Assembly (NCBI RefSeq): GCF_011947265.1 | Contig: NZ_JAATHD010000020.1 | Span: 1-64,000 of the forward strand | Reading direction: 5' to 3' | Length of the DNA stretch: 64,000 bases | From: Paenibacillus sp. HB172176 | Lineage (GTDB): Bacteria > Bacillota > Bacilli > Paenibacillales > Paenibacillaceae | Shown here: one piece after another, positions 6,275 to 15,140 of the stretch | Numbering within the stretch: the stretch's first letter is position 1 | How the letters are laid out: every line of letters starts with the position of its first letter | The notes under the pieces: model-generated | Database searches by the model: none | Told to the model about the DNA's origin: nothing | The model's input: the letters and a program-made list of their open reading frames with translations, nothing else | Made by a program: the position numbers and the translations under genes

Positions 6275-7171
6275 TTAGTCGCGCGCTGCGATGTAATCAG
6301 GTCTAGGCTTTTGACCCGAGAACGGCGCCTCCAGTTTATTTTCGACACTATTGTAGACCATGAATACATTGCTGCGAGGATAAGGCGAGATATTGCTGCT
6401 CGATCCATGCATAAGGTTGCAATCGAAGAGCAGAATGGAGCCCGCTTTGCCGACCGGCATTTCAATGCCGCCTTTCTTCGCCAGTTCTGTTAGGCTATGC
6501 TTGTCCGGCACTCCGTATTCCTGTTTGCGCAAAGATTCTTTGAAATGATCCTCGGGCGTCGCGCCGACACAGGAGACGAATTCCTTGTGGGAGCCCGGAA
6601 TGACCATCAACGGCCCGTTGAACGGATGGTTGTCGCTTAGCGCTACGGAACAGCTCAAGGCGCGCATGTTCGGCATGCCATCTTCCACATGCCAGGTTTC
6701 GAAATCGGAATGCCAGTAGAATTCCTTGCCGGTGAAGCCAGGCTTGAAATTGATGCGAGACTGATGAATGTAGGTTTCAGAGCCGAGAATATGCTCCATA
6801 ATCGCCGTTAATCTTGGATGCTTCGACAGATCCATGAAGATTTTATTATTCTCGTGCACGGAGAAGATGGAACGAACCTCCTTGCTCGCGGGCTCGCGAA
6901 TAACATGAACCGCTTCCTCATCATGATAAGCCGCTTGAAGACGGGCAAGCTCTTGGCGCCATTCCTCAATTTCCTTCTCTGAGAAGAAATTTTCAAGGAA
7001 CAGATAGCCATTCTTCTCATAGAAATCATGCTGCTCCTTCGTAAGTGCGCTTTTATCGGTCCATTGGCTGTAGAGTACTGGATCTTTGCGTTCGCTAAGC
7101 TCAGCCTGAGGCGCCACTCGAGAAGGGTATTTATCCGTTACCTTTTTCACTGCAGTTTGTTGTTCGCTCAT
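6275..7171 (-). CDS. ectD: ectoine hydroxylase
   Basis: 298 residues from ATG 7171 (AGGAG upstream; an in-frame TTG lies two codons earlier). It is a non-haem Fe(II)/2-oxoglutarate dioxygenase converting ectoine to 5-hydroxyectoine. The EctD signature FYWHSDFETWHVEDGMP contains the iron ligands His154 and Asp156, and the distal ligand is His255 (NLMHGSS). Length is typical of EctD. It is the last enzyme of the ectABC-D set; a 190-bp gap separates it from ectC, so it may have its own expression level. No promoter could be assigned in that gap. Confidence 0.95.
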   Translation of the reverse strand: MSEQQTAVKKVTDKYPSRVAPQAELSERKDPVLYSQWTDKSALTKEQHDFYEKNGYLFLENFFSEKEIEEWRQELARLQAAYHDEEAVHVIREPASKEVRSIFSVHENNKIFMDLSKHPRLTAIMEHILGSETYIHQSRINFKPGFTGKEFYWHSDFETWHVEDGMPNMRALSCSVALSDNHPFNGPLMVIPGSHKEFVSCVGATPEDHFKESLRKQEYGVPDKHSLTELAKKGGIEMPVGKAGSILLFDCNLMHGSSSNISPYPRSNVFMVYNSVENKLEAPFSGQKPRPDYIAARD

Positions 7172-7365
7172 TTCCAATCATCTCCTATTAATATCATTTT
7201 TCAGCCAGTTGGCTGGAACTCGCTCCATTCATTTTTCCAATCCATTTGACACAATCAAGCTAGAAGCCATTCATACAGACGATTCAGCTCCTAAATTACA
7301 GGTTCTTTGACCATTTCATCCTAGAATGCCGTCGAACGAATCGCTGACTGCTGCTCCATCAAGTA

Positions 7366-7758
7366 TTACGCTTCTACCGTTTCATCCACCGGATAGACGC
7401 CGTCCTTGTCATGCACCTCGGCGCCGGACAGAGGCGGATTGAATACGCAAACCATGCGCATTTGCTTCTTCGCGCGAAGCAGATGCTTCTCGTGACCGTT
7501 CAGCACGTACAGCGTGCCCGGCGTAATGGGATAGGTTTCCCCGCCAATCACCTCGATTTCGCCTTCGCCTTCGAAGCAATAGACCGATTCGACATGATTT
7601 TTATACCATATCAGCGTTTCGGTGCCTTCCTTAATCACAGTGTCATGCAAGGAATAGCCCAGTCCATCCTTCTTGAGCAACAATCTTCTCGCATTCCATG
7701 TGGAAGTATCTACGTCATCCTTCGTATTCACAATGTCATTCAAATGTTTCACTATCAT
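7366..7758 (-). CDS. ectC: L-ectoine synthase
   Basis: 130 residues, a cupin-fold enzyme that cyclises N-gamma-acetyl-2,4-diaminobutyrate to ectoine. It shows the EctC pattern: start MIVKHLNDI, W-N-A-R-R-L-L-L, the cupin segment ESVYCFEGEGEIEV, and LYVLNGHEKH. Length equals the family norm (about 130). It follows ectB after an 81-bp gap with an AAAGGAG ribosome binding site. Cytoplasmic; last step of ectoine formation. Confidence 0.96.
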   Translation of the reverse strand: MIVKHLNDIVNTKDDVDTSTWNARRLLLKKDGLGYSLHDTVIKEGTETLIWYKNHVESVYCFEGEGEIEVIGGETYPITPGTLYVLNGHEKHLLRAKKQMRMVCVFNPPLSGAEVHDKDGVYPVDETVEA

Positions 7759-7839
7759 GTTTATTCACTCCTTTATATAGTAAAGATCTTAAGGGATAAG
7801 ATCTTGTTCCCTATCCATTTGCACTCCAAATTCCAATAA

Positions 7840-9168
7840 TTATGCTCTTGTTGCGGCAGGAATTTTCTCTTCCGCGATTTCGGCGCTGCCATACATCGCC
7901 TTCAGAGAAGCCTCGATCCGGTTCAAGCCTTCTTGCAGAAGCTTGGGCTCGATCGTCAGCGGCGGCATTAGCTTCGCTACCTCGTCGAACGCGCCGGAGG
8001 TTTCCATAATAACCTGGCGATTAAAAGCCTCGCCGCATAGCTTCGACGCATCGGAATGCTCCTTGAAGACGAGACCTTGAATAAGCCCTTTACCCTTTAC
8101 ATCGGTGATCTTGCCTTTATACTGCGCAGCCATCCGTTTCAAGAAGGAAGAGATTACTGCAGCGTGATTCGCAATGGCCTTCTCGAAAGAAGCGTCCTTC
8201 CAATAGGACAAAGCTTCGGTCGCTGCGACAAAGCCCAGGTTATTCCCGCGGAAGGTGCCGTTATGCTCGCCCGGATTCCAAATATCATGCTCGGGCTTAA
8301 TGAGCGTGAGCGCCATTGGCAAGCCATAGCCGCCAATCGATTTCGACAGACATACGATATCCGGATTGATACCCGCTTCCTCGAAGGAGAAGAAGGTTCC
8401 CGTACGGCCGCAGCCCATCTGCACATCATCGATAATGAACAGAATATCGAACTTCTTGCAGAGAGCTTCCAGATTGCGCAGCCAGTTCGCGCTTGCCGAA
8501 TTCAGCCCTCCTTCGCCTTGCAGCGTCTCCACGATGATCGCCGCCGGTGTCTCCACGCCGCTGCCCGGATCCTTAAGCAGCTTCTCCAGCAGAATTGTCG
8601 TATCGACAAGCGGTCCCATATAGCCGTCATACGGCATGAACGTGGTTCCGCTAAGCGGAACGCCCGCTCCTTTGCGTTTGAAGGAATTGCCGGTTGCGGC
8701 AAGCGAGCCGAGCGACATGCCATGGAAGGCATTCGTGAAGGAGATAATATTCGTGCGCCCCGTCACCTTGCGAGCGATCTTCATCGCGCTCTCTACTGAA
8801 TTCGTACCGGTAGGCCCAGGAAACATCACCTTGTAATCAAGGTTTCGCGGCTTCAGAATGCTTTCCTGAAACTCCAACAAGAAGGTTTCCTTCGCCTCCG
8901 TCGCCATGTCGAGGCTATGCGTAATGCCGTCCTTCATCAAATAATCAATCAGCTTCGCGCGGATACGCTCATTGTTATGACCGTAATTCAGCGCGCCGGC
9001 TCCGGCGAACAGATCGATAAACTCGTTGCCGTTCTTATCCCAGAGCGTAGCGTTGCTTGCTTTGGTGAAGACCGTTTCAAAGCTTCTGCAATAGCTGCGC
9101 ACTTCGGATTCCAATTGATCGAACACCTTCATGGTCGGCATTTCAATATTATTTTCATTTGTTTTCAT
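7840..9168 (-). CDS. ectB: diaminobutyrate-2-oxoglutarate transaminase
   Basis: 442 residues, class III aminotransferase. It converts L-aspartate beta-semialdehyde and glutamate to L-2,4-diaminobutyrate, the first dedicated step of ectoine synthesis. The PLP lysine is Lys276 in CLSKSIGG; the acidic pair IIDDVQMGCGRTG (about 245-257) and the GPTGTNSVESAMK segment (118-130) are typical of EctB. The ATG directly follows the ectA stop codon, with AAGGAGG inside the end of ectA, so the two are translationally close. The extended, charged C-terminus is normal for the family. Confidence 0.96.
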   Translation of the reverse strand: MKTNENNIEMPTMKVFDQLESEVRSYCRSFETVFTKASNATLWDKNGNEFIDLFAGAGALNYGHNNERIRAKLIDYLMKDGITHSLDMATEAKETFLLEFQESILKPRNLDYKVMFPGPTGTNSVESAMKIARKVTGRTNIISFTNAFHGMSLGSLAATGNSFKRKGAGVPLSGTTFMPYDGYMGPLVDTTILLEKLLKDPGSGVETPAAIIVETLQGEGGLNSASANWLRNLEALCKKFDILFIIDDVQMGCGRTGTFFSFEEAGINPDIVCLSKSIGGYGLPMALTLIKPEHDIWNPGEHNGTFRGNNLGFVAATEALSYWKDASFEKAIANHAAVISSFLKRMAAQYKGKITDVKGKGLIQGLVFKEHSDASKLCGEAFNRQVIMETSGAFDEVAKLMPPLTIEPKLLQEGLNRIEASLKAMYGSAEIAEEKIPAATRA

Positions 9169-9732
9169 TTATTTTGTTTCCTCCTTCAATGGAATGGATG
9201 GAGCTGGAGCGGAGATTCGATCGAGCTTAAGCGGCCCGATGCGGAACAATAATTCGTCGTCATGCTTCTTTTCGCCAGGGAACATTGTCGAGTCGAAATG
9301 CTCGGACATATTGCATGACCCGCCGAGTTCATTCGAGAGAGACATGAACAATTGCCTGGACGCGATATTATCAGGTCCGATCGTCGCTTCCATGAAAGAG
9401 ATGTCCGCATTTTCCGGACGCGACAAGAGCGCTTTAATCAAGCCTTTGCCTATGCCTTTGCCCCGCTGCGCCGAGGAGACCCCGATCTGCCAGACGAATA
9501 AAGTATTCGGATCGGACGGCTTGCGGAAGGCGGATACGAAGCCTGCAAGCTCCTCTCCTGTTTCTGCCAAGCAGCAAGTATCCTGGAACATATCGCAAAG
9601 CATGAGATACGAATAAGAGGAGTTTAGATCAAGCGTCTTGGCATCCCTTATCAGCTCCCATACGCTTCCTCCGTCTCGGGCCGAGGGTTTTCGATAGTGA
9701 AGTTGAGGCTTTGCTGTTTCTGTCATGTGCAT
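9169..9732 (-). CDS. ectA: diaminobutyrate acetyltransferase
   Basis: 187 residues, GNAT fold. It acetylates 2,4-diaminobutyrate at the gamma nitrogen with acetyl-CoA, the second step of ectoine synthesis. The acetyl-CoA motif A is VWQIGVSSAQRGKGIGKGL (about 80-98), and the family motifs LDLNSSY and SCNMSEHFDSTMFPGEK are present. It is the first biosynthetic gene behind the ehu transport genes, about 100 bp after ehuA, and is followed immediately by ectB. Confidence 0.95.
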   Translation of the reverse strand: MHMTETAKPQLHYRKPSARDGGSVWELIRDAKTLDLNSSYSYLMLCDMFQDTCCLAETGEELAGFVSAFRKPSDPNTLFVWQIGVSSAQRGKGIGKGLIKALLSRPENADISFMEATIGPDNIASRQLFMSLSNELGGSCNMSEHFDSTMFPGEKKHDDELLFRIGPLKLDRISAPAPSIPLKEETK

Positions 9733-9832
9733 TCCTACTTTCTTGCTTACTGCAATCGTCTTGTATCTAACGGCTTCTTCGCCGCTGATGTACTCTTTAT
9801 TGATTATTTATTGGGCGCCAAGGCGCCGTTTA

Positions 9833-10672
9833 TTATAGAAACCGGCTTAAGAAAGCCTGTAAACGTTCACTCTTAGGCTGGTCGAACAATTGCTGCGGCT
9901 TGCCTTGCTCGACAATAAGTCCGTCCGCAGCGAAGATCACATGATCCGCGATATCTCTTGCGAAATCCATCTCATGCGTAATCAACAACATCGCGGTTTC
10001 GCTTTCGACGGCAATTTCCTTAATAACCTCCAGCACCTCTCCGACCAGCTCTGGATCAAGCGCCGAGGTCACTTCGTCGAATACGACCACTTTCGGCTGC
10101 ATCACAAGCGCTCTTGCGATGGCAACCCTTTGCTTCTGTCCGCCGGACAGCTGTGCCGGATACACATCCAGCTTATCGCTGAGGCCGACCTTGCGCAGCA
10201 TATCGACCGCGCGTTCATTGGCTTCTTCCTTGGACATCTTAAGCACAGATGTAGGAGCAAGCGTCACATTACGGAGCACCGTCAGATGCGGGAACAGGTT
10301 GAAATGCTGGAAGATCATGCCGACCTTCTCTCTCATCCGATGCAGATGCTTCTCATCCGCTCGCACCAGCATGCCTTTCTTGTTCTTCATCTTCCACAGC
10401 GGTTCACCGTCAATGGTAATCATGCCGCTTGTCGGCTCTTCGAGCGTCATCAGCATACGTCCCAGCGTTGTTTTCCCCGAGCCGCTTGGGCCTATAAGCG
10501 CAAGCTTCTCGCCAGGATGTATCGTAAGATCCATGCCGCGAATAACTTCCAAATCTCCATACGATTTCGTCACATTCTCATATCGAACAAACGGTTCCTT
10601 CGTTTGTTTCGTCGTGCTGACCGCCTCCTTCTCCGGATCGGCCGAATCTCTTTCATTCAAAACGCCATTCAT
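9833..10672 (-). CDS. ehuA: ectoine/hydroxyectoine ABC transporter, ATP-binding protein
   Basis: 279 residues from ATG 10672 (AAAGGGG upstream; an in-frame TTG at 10690 is less likely). Polar amino-acid-type ATPase: Walker A GPSGSGKTT, Q-loop in IFQHFNLFPHLT, signature LSGGQKQR, Walker B VVVFDEVTSALDPE, and the His switch ITHEMDF. A 25-residue charged N-terminal extension precedes the domain. It is the last gene of an ehuB-ehuC-ehuD-ehuA cluster, and its placement directly before ectA supports ectoine as the substrate rather than a generic amino acid. Confidence 0.88.
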   Translation of the reverse strand: MNGVLNERDSADPEKEAVSTTKQTKEPFVRYENVTKSYGDLEVIRGMDLTIHPGEKLALIGPSGSGKTTLGRMLMTLEEPTSGMITIDGEPLWKMKNKKGMLVRADEKHLHRMREKVGMIFQHFNLFPHLTVLRNVTLAPTSVLKMSKEEANERAVDMLRKVGLSDKLDVYPAQLSGGQKQRVAIARALVMQPKVVVFDEVTSALDPELVGEVLEVIKEIAVESETAMLLITHEMDFARDIADHVIFAADGLIVEQGKPQQLFDQPKSERLQAFLSRFL

Positions 10673-10692
10673 GCTTCGTTCCCCTTTCAACC

Positions 10693-11358
10693 TTATGCGG
10701 AAGGCCTTTGCAGGTACCTTCTCTCCAATCTGCTGATTCCAAATGACATGAGCAAGCTAATCACGATAAAGATAATGCCTACAATGGTGTAAGGTTCGAA
10801 TACGTGGTACGACTTGGAAACCTCGTTTTTCGCTCTGAGCAGAAGCTCGATGAACGTAATCGCCGATAGAGTAGGAGTCTCTTTGAATATAACGATCAAA
10901 TAATTGCCCATAATCGGGATAATCGGAGGAATAGCTTGAGGTATGACAATGGAAAACCAAGTTTTCGTCTTTGACAAGTTCAGCGCCGTCGCCGCTTCCC
11001 ACTGTCCCTTCGGCAGAGCGTCAATGCTGGAGCGATACACCTCGGACAGATAGGTCGCATAATGCAGCCCAAGTCCGATAACTCCCGTCACAAAGGCGGT
11101 CATGCCGAACGGCGTCAGCATCGGCAAGCTGTAGAATAAGAAGAACAACTGCACGAGCAAAGGCGTCTTCCGAATAAAATCAACAATGCCCTTTGTCGTT
11201 CTGCGCACGATCGCAGATCGTGATCGGATCGCCATGGCGAACACCATGCCCACAATCGCGGCAAGCGCAAAGCCGCATACGGTCGCCAGCAGCGTTGCCG
11301 GTATCGCCTTCATCAAGATGGGCATTAATTCTTCTACATAATCCCAATTCCATAACAT
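10693..11358 (-). CDS. ehuD: ectoine/hydroxyectoine ABC transporter, permease EhuD
   Basis: 221 residues, polar-amino-acid-type inner-membrane permease with about five membrane segments. The coupling-helix region AATALNLSKTKTWFSIVIPQAIPPIIPIMG fits the EAA loop that docks on the ATPase. The start ATG has GGAGGTG 8 nt upstream. It lies 6 bp after ehuC and 20 bp before the ehuA start. The heterodimer with EhuC would form the channel. Confidence 0.87.
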   Translation of the reverse strand: MLWNWDYVEELMPILMKAIPATLLATVCGFALAAIVGMVFAMAIRSRSAIVRRTTKGIVDFIRKTPLLVQLFFLFYSLPMLTPFGMTAFVTGVIGLGLHYATYLSEVYRSSIDALPKGQWEAATALNLSKTKTWFSIVIPQAIPPIIPIMGNYLIVIFKETPTLSAITFIELLLRAKNEVSKSYHVFEPYTIVGIIFIVISLLMSFGISRLERRYLQRPSA

Positions 11359-11364
11359 CGATTG

Positions 11365-12012
11365 TCACCTCCATACGGAAAATTTGCGTTCCAGCAAGCG
11401 AACCGTGAAGGAGACACAACTGGATAAAAGATAATAAATAACAAGCAACAAACCGAAAATAAGCGGCGTGTCATTATAATAATTGTTGCGCAGAATCATC
11501 GCCTCATAGGTCAAATCGGCCATCGTTATGAAGAAGACAAGCGAAGTCGACTTCAGCATCTCGATCCACAGATTGCCCATCGGCGGAAGCATTCGGATGA
11601 AGGCCTGCGGCAGCACGATGCGGAAAAATCGCTGCATCGGCTTTAAATTGAGCGCCGTAGACGCTTCATACTGTCCATTCGGAACAGCAAGCACCGCGCT
11701 TCTAACAATTTCCCCGCCGTAAGCTCCGATATTAAGTCCTATTGCGAGCACGGCCGACCATGTCTTCGTGAGCTCGAGTCCGGCAATCGGCAAAGCGAAG
11801 TAGACCCAGAACAGCAGCACGAGCAAGGATGATGCCCGGAAGAACTCAATATACGTACTCGCTAACCAGCGGATAGGCGGCACTGTCGACAAACGTCCGA
11901 TGCCCGACAGAACGGATAGCAGCATGGCGACGACGCCGGCCATCAACGTAATTCGAATGGTGACAATGGCGCCGTCCCTAAGGAACGGCAGCCAATGTAT
12001 CAGATTAGACAT
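11365..12012 (-). CDS. ehuC: ectoine/hydroxyectoine ABC transporter, permease EhuC
   Basis: 215 residues, HisMQ/GlnP-type permease with about five membrane segments and the EAA loop ASTALNLKPMQRFFRIVLPQAFIRMLPPMG. The ATG overlaps the ehuB stop codon by one base (TGATG), implying translational coupling; an in-frame GTG lies one codon upstream. Same strand and operon as the other ehu genes. Substrate assigned by the neighbouring ect genes and by EhuB. Confidence 0.87.
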   Translation of the reverse strand: MSNLIHWLPFLRDGAIVTIRITLMAGVVAMLLSVLSGIGRLSTVPPIRWLASTYIEFFRASSLLVLLFWVYFALPIAGLELTKTWSAVLAIGLNIGAYGGEIVRSAVLAVPNGQYEASTALNLKPMQRFFRIVLPQAFIRMLPPMGNLWIEMLKSTSLVFFITMADLTYEAMILRNNYYNDTPLIFGLLLVIYYLLSSCVSFTVRLLERKFSVWR

Positions 12013-12962
12013 CACGCTGCGGGCGTGCAGAGCTGTTCGGATGTTGCGTCACCAGGCATTTCTTGCTCCGTGAATCCGAATTTCTTCAGAATTTCAAGCA
12101 GCTCTCCGTTTTCTTTCATTTTGTTCAATTCGGCCGTGTATGCGTCTCTGAATGAAGTATCTTTCATACGGAATGCCGCTGCGCCATAACCTCTTACGCT
12201 TGCGCCGTCCACGATCGGCTGTTCGAAATCCATAACACGCTCAAGCTTCGAATCATTCGCTTGCTCCAGTCTGGATTGCAGCGCGGGACCCGTCATCGTC
12301 ATGGCATCCGCTCTGCCGGACTGCACGGCGCTTACCGCCGCATCCTGATCGGCAACCATCACCATTTGACTTTCCTTCACGCCGGAAGCTTCCAGATAGC
12401 CAATCTCGACAGCGCCCGTCATGACAGCGACCTTCGCGCCTTTGTCGGCGATATCCGCATAGCTCTTAAGGGCCTTCGGATTGCCGGCTTTCACCGCGAT
12501 GCCTTCGCCGATGCTGTATTCCGGATCCGCGAACAATACAGCCTCGCAACGCTCCGGATTAATGAACATCCCCGCTGTGATCAGATCGAAGCGATTCGAA
12601 TTCAGACCTGCGATCAACGCCGAGAATTCGGTTAGCTCCCCTTTGATCTCGTCAATGCCCAATCGCTTAAGTACGACCTTCGCGATTTCAACCGCCTCGC
12701 CAGTCAATTCGCCGTTCTCATCCTTATAGGCGTATGGATTCTCACCGGCAAAGCCGACTGTCACGTAGCCTTGCTCCTGTGCTTTTTCCAGTGTTGTTTT
12801 TGCCTTGCCGTCATTCGAGCCGCCATTTGAACCATTGTTCGTCTCGTTCGCGGTATTACCGCCGCTTCCTGTGTTCGTGTTGTTGTTATTGCTCGTGTTG
12901 TTGCCGCATGCGCTGATCATCAACGCGCACAATACCAACAAGATAACTAACTTGCCTCTCAC
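12012..12962 (-). CDS. ehuB: ectoine/hydroxyectoine-binding lipoprotein EhuB
   Basis: 316 residues, family 3 solute-binding lipoprotein. The signal peptide ends in the lipobox ISAC (Cys about 19), followed by a long Asn/Gly/Ser/Thr linker (about 20-52) as is common in Gram-positive lipoproteins. The binding domain runs from about 58 to the end and closes with the FGFTEQEMPGDATSEQLC segment that I associate with EhuB proteins. The start is GTG at 12962 with a weak GGGG ribosome binding site. First gene of the ehuBCDA cluster; it captures ectoines outside the membrane. Confidence 0.88.
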   Translation of the reverse strand: MRGKLVILLVLCALMISACGNNTSNNNNTNTGSGGNTANETNNGSNGGSNDGKAKTTLEKAQEQGYVTVGFAGENPYAYKDENGELTGEAVEIAKVVLKRLGIDEIKGELTEFSALIAGLNSNRFDLITAGMFINPERCEAVLFADPEYSIGEGIAVKAGNPKALKSYADIADKGAKVAVMTGAVEIGYLEASGVKESQMVMVADQDAAVSAVQSGRADAMTMTGPALQSRLEQANDSKLERVMDFEQPIVDGASVRGYGAAAFRMKDTSFRDAYTAELNKMKENGELLEILKKFGFTEQEMPGDATSEQLCTPAA

Positions 12963-13386
12963 TTGCTACCCCAACCTTTCACTCTCTATTTTTTTGGAAC
13001 ACTTAAAAGGCTAACATGGATTCGCGTGGAGGTCATTTCCAGTACACTCCCATATACTCCCTTATTTTGAGCTCTCTTTGTCAGAGGTAAGCTGGGGCGA
13101 CGGGTCCTCCTTTTTCCTGCCGTATCCTCCTTGATCGTCACGGATAGATTAGTTTACTGAGGGTGTGAGGTATGTTATATAAACTTTTTTTATAGCTGTT
13201 AAACGAAATTTTTAAGCTTTTTTAACATAAGATTTACTTATAATAATTATAGTCAGCATTCGACAATAGCGGCTATGGCCATGTCGAGAACTATTATGGA
13301 GACGGGGGCATGTTGTGACAAACATTGCATAGCGCCTCTGATACGATAGTTCTATGTTGCCTAACCCTAACAGAGGAGAGTTGCGA
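12963..13386. other. intergenic region upstream of ehuB
   Basis: About 420 bp between the divergent starts of ehuB (minus) and the small gene at 13387 (plus). The segment 13150-13255 is very AT-rich with several TATA-like stretches, so the osmo-operon promoter is probably here, but I could not settle on one -35/-10 pair. No coding frame with a ribosome binding site was found. Confidence 0.4.
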
Positions 13387-13671
13387 ATGAAATGTATTAT
13401 GAACGAATGCTTTACGAACGAGACGATTGCTTTCGACGGCTTCAGCTTTAAGAACTGCACCTTCACGAGCTGCGTCATCATTATTACGACACTGCAATTC
13501 CATTTCGAATCCTGTAATTTCTATAACTCTGCGCTTCATGTTCATCCCGAGCTTCCCGTATTCGAAATCTCGCATCGGCTGTCGCAATCGACCTACGACG
13601 GGGATACGCTGTGCTATAGAGATGATTACAAATATCCGCGAACCGTGCTGCAGCTGCCCACCACAATTTAA
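13387..13671 (+). CDS. small protein with pentapeptide-like region
   Basis: 94 residues from ATG 13387, chosen because AGAGGAGAG lies about 8 nt upstream. The N-terminal half has Cys/Phe-rich spacing (FKNCTFTSC ... FESCNF) resembling a few pentapeptide-repeat coils; the C-terminal half is polar. I do not recognise a named family. It stands alone on the plus strand between ehuB and the CD3324 gene, and a good terminator follows at 13698. Function unknown. Confidence 0.55.
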   Translation: MKCIMNECFTNETIAFDGFSFKNCTFTSCVIIITTLQFHFESCNFYNSALHVHPELPVFEISHRLSQSTYDGDTLCYRDDYKYPRTVLQLPTTI

Positions 13672-13697
13672 CGATACACACGGCATCGCATGGCAAA

Positions 13698-13749
13698 AAG
13701 AACCTCTGCGAACGCTTCAACGGAAGCGGCGACAGAGGTTCTTTTTTAA
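13698..13749 (+). terminator. intrinsic terminator
   Basis: Stem AAGAACCTCTG / CAGAGGTTCTT enclosing an inner AACGCTT/AAGCG hairpin, followed by TTTTT. It ends the small gene at 13387 and lies before the convergent CD3324 gene. Confidence 0.75.
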
Positions 13750-13825
13750 TACGCGTTTCAATACGCGGAATTTGGTTTATAGAAATACGAGTCATATTCG
13801 CGATAATGAAATACATAACGCTCAT

Positions 13826-14092
13826 TTAACGGGTCTTCACAATAATTTTGCGAATGCTTTCATTCGACAGATGGTATTTCTGCTCCAGCTCGGAAATCGT
13901 CACTCCGCTTACATAATATTGCACAATTTCCTTGTTGCGCTCGGCGAGCATGCGACGTGTGCCGCTGACTTCGCCCCAACTGGCTCGTTTGTCAGCCGGC
14001 TTCGGAATGTAGATCAAATCACCTTGAATATATTTCTGCAGCTCCTGCAGCAGACTAGGGGGAAGAACATCTCTTCCATTTTTGTAGTTCAC
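13826..14092 (-). CDS. CD3324 family protein (HTH)
   Basis: 88 residues from GTG 14092 (GAGGAGG with 9-nt spacing); longer in-frame starts exist. The family pattern is clear: VNYKNGRDVLPPSLLQELQKYIQGDLIYIPK, then WGEVSGTRRMLAERN, and a C-terminal helix-turn-helix (about 58-86, ISELEQKYHLSNESIRKII). CD3324 proteins are small presumed DNA-binding proteins of unknown target found in many Firmicutes. The start lies inside a 35-codon frame in another register and behind a structured leader. Confidence 0.85.
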   Translation of the reverse strand: MNYKNGRDVLPPSLLQELQKYIQGDLIYIPKPADKRASWGEVSGTRRMLAERNKEIVQYYVSGVTISELEQKYHLSNESIRKIIVKTR

Positions 14093-14162
14093 GCTCAAAA
14101 TCCTCCTCAAATTGGTTTAGGCGTTTGCGTTGCAACATTTGACAATCCATAGCAAACTTCAT
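14055..14162 (-). CDS. possible 35-residue protein overlapping the CD3324 start
   Basis: ATG at 14162 with AAAGGGAGG 9 nt upstream opens a 35-codon frame ending at 14055, 38 bp inside the CD3324 gene in another register. The peptide is highly charged (KRKRLNQFEEDFERELQKWK). The good ribosome binding site and the overlap suggest translational coupling to CD3324. No homologue is known to me; it may only be a leader frame. Confidence 0.4.
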   Translation of the reverse strand: MKFAMDCQMLQRKRLNQFEEDFERELQKWKRCSSP

Positions 14163-14204
14163 GCTAATCATCCTCCCTTTCTTTGAATTTTTGATTTTCT
14201 CATA

Positions 14205-14299
14205 AAACAAGAAGAGGCCCGAAGGCCTCCTCGCAAGCAGCTCTCTCCGCCTAAACGGAGATCACCTCAAAGTGGTCGTTCAATATAATCATCTCCTTT
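14205..14299 (-). promoter_or_regulatory. structured leader with 10-codon frame and terminator upstream of the CD3324 gene
   Basis: On the minus strand: AAAGGAGAT (14299-14291), a 10-codon frame MNDHFEVISV starting TTG 14283 and ending TAG 14251, a hairpin CTCCG/CGGAG around the stop, then a terminator GAGGAGGCC-TTCG-GGCCTCTTC followed by TTGTTTT. ATCTCC inside the short frame can pair with the frame's own GGAGAT. This has the layout of transcription attenuation coupled to leader translation; the signal is unknown. Confidence 0.45.
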
Positions 14300-14411
14300 C
14301 AGCCGTATTTCGTCGGCCCGACATCCTTATTATAATCCCAGCTCATGGAAAAAGGACAGCGAAAAAATGATTATTAAAAATTCTTTACCAGTTGTCTGCT
14401 TCAATCGGGAC

Positions 14412-15038
14412 TTAAGCTTTAACCGCTTTCAACCAAGCCTCTGCAATCAACGCGTGTCCCGCAGCGGAAGGATGCACACCGTCTGGCGCCCAATAGGCAG
14501 GTCCAGTCTTCATGCTTGCAGCGGCAAACAAACCGTCAAGCGGCACATACAAGGTTTTGAATTCCTCTGCAAGAGCGCGCACGGCAATGATTTTCGGATC
14601 CAGATCCTCTCTCCATGCTCTGCGATCCTCCGGCACCGGAAGCACGAACGGCTCAATAAGAATGAGATTGGCGTCCAGTCTCTCCTTCGTTTGAACAATC
14701 AAGTTCCGGCAGCTGGAATAATAAGCCTCTGTCGAGGTTGGATCATTATTATCATACCTGCGCCATGTATCATTGATGCCGATGTAGATCGACACCCATG
14801 TCGGCTTCAAATCAAGACAGTCCGTTTGCCAGCGTCTCTCCAAATCGACAGCACGGTTGCCGCTGCAGCCGCGATTCAAGAAGGAAACGTTCTTTTCTGG
14901 ATATTTGAGCCCGAATTGCGAAGCGATCAGATTGGCATAGCCCGTTCCAAGGCTCCCGCTAACTTCCCGATTGCGCCCCGTATCCGTGATGCTGTCGCCT
15001 TGAAATAATACAACCGCATTTTCTTCAATGATTGACAT
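14412..15038 (-). CDS. SGNH/GDSL hydrolase
   Basis: 208 residues. Block I GDSITDTGR holds the nucleophile Ser16; the Gly block is NRGCSGNR; the Asn block is YIGINDTW; block V DGVHPSAAGH supplies the catalytic Asp and His. It belongs to the GDSL lipase/acylhydrolase-like group of SGNH esterases, probably intracellular because no signal peptide is present. The substrate is unknown; homologues in Firmicutes often sit in carbohydrate or acyl-ester degradation loci, but no such neighbours occur here. Confidence 0.87.
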   Translation of the reverse strand: MSIIEENAVVLFQGDSITDTGRNREVSGSLGTGYANLIASQFGLKYPEKNVSFLNRGCSGNRAVDLERRWQTDCLDLKPTWVSIYIGINDTWRRYDNNDPTSTEAYYSSCRNLIVQTKERLDANLILIEPFVLPVPEDRRAWREDLDPKIIAVRALAEEFKTLYVPLDGLFAAASMKTGPAYWAPDGVHPSAAGHALIAEAWLKAVKA

Positions 15039-15140
15039 ATTAACTCCCCCATTCTACTCTTCATTCCCCATATTTAGACAATTCTATTAGAATTTTAAGC
15101 CTCGTCCATACTCTTGTCAATGACAATATTACGCCGTGAA

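Noticed and set aside
13021..13260. Sigma-B-like or sigma-A promoter for ehuB
   Set aside because: Several AT-rich hexamers fit only partly and no spacing stood out; left unassigned.
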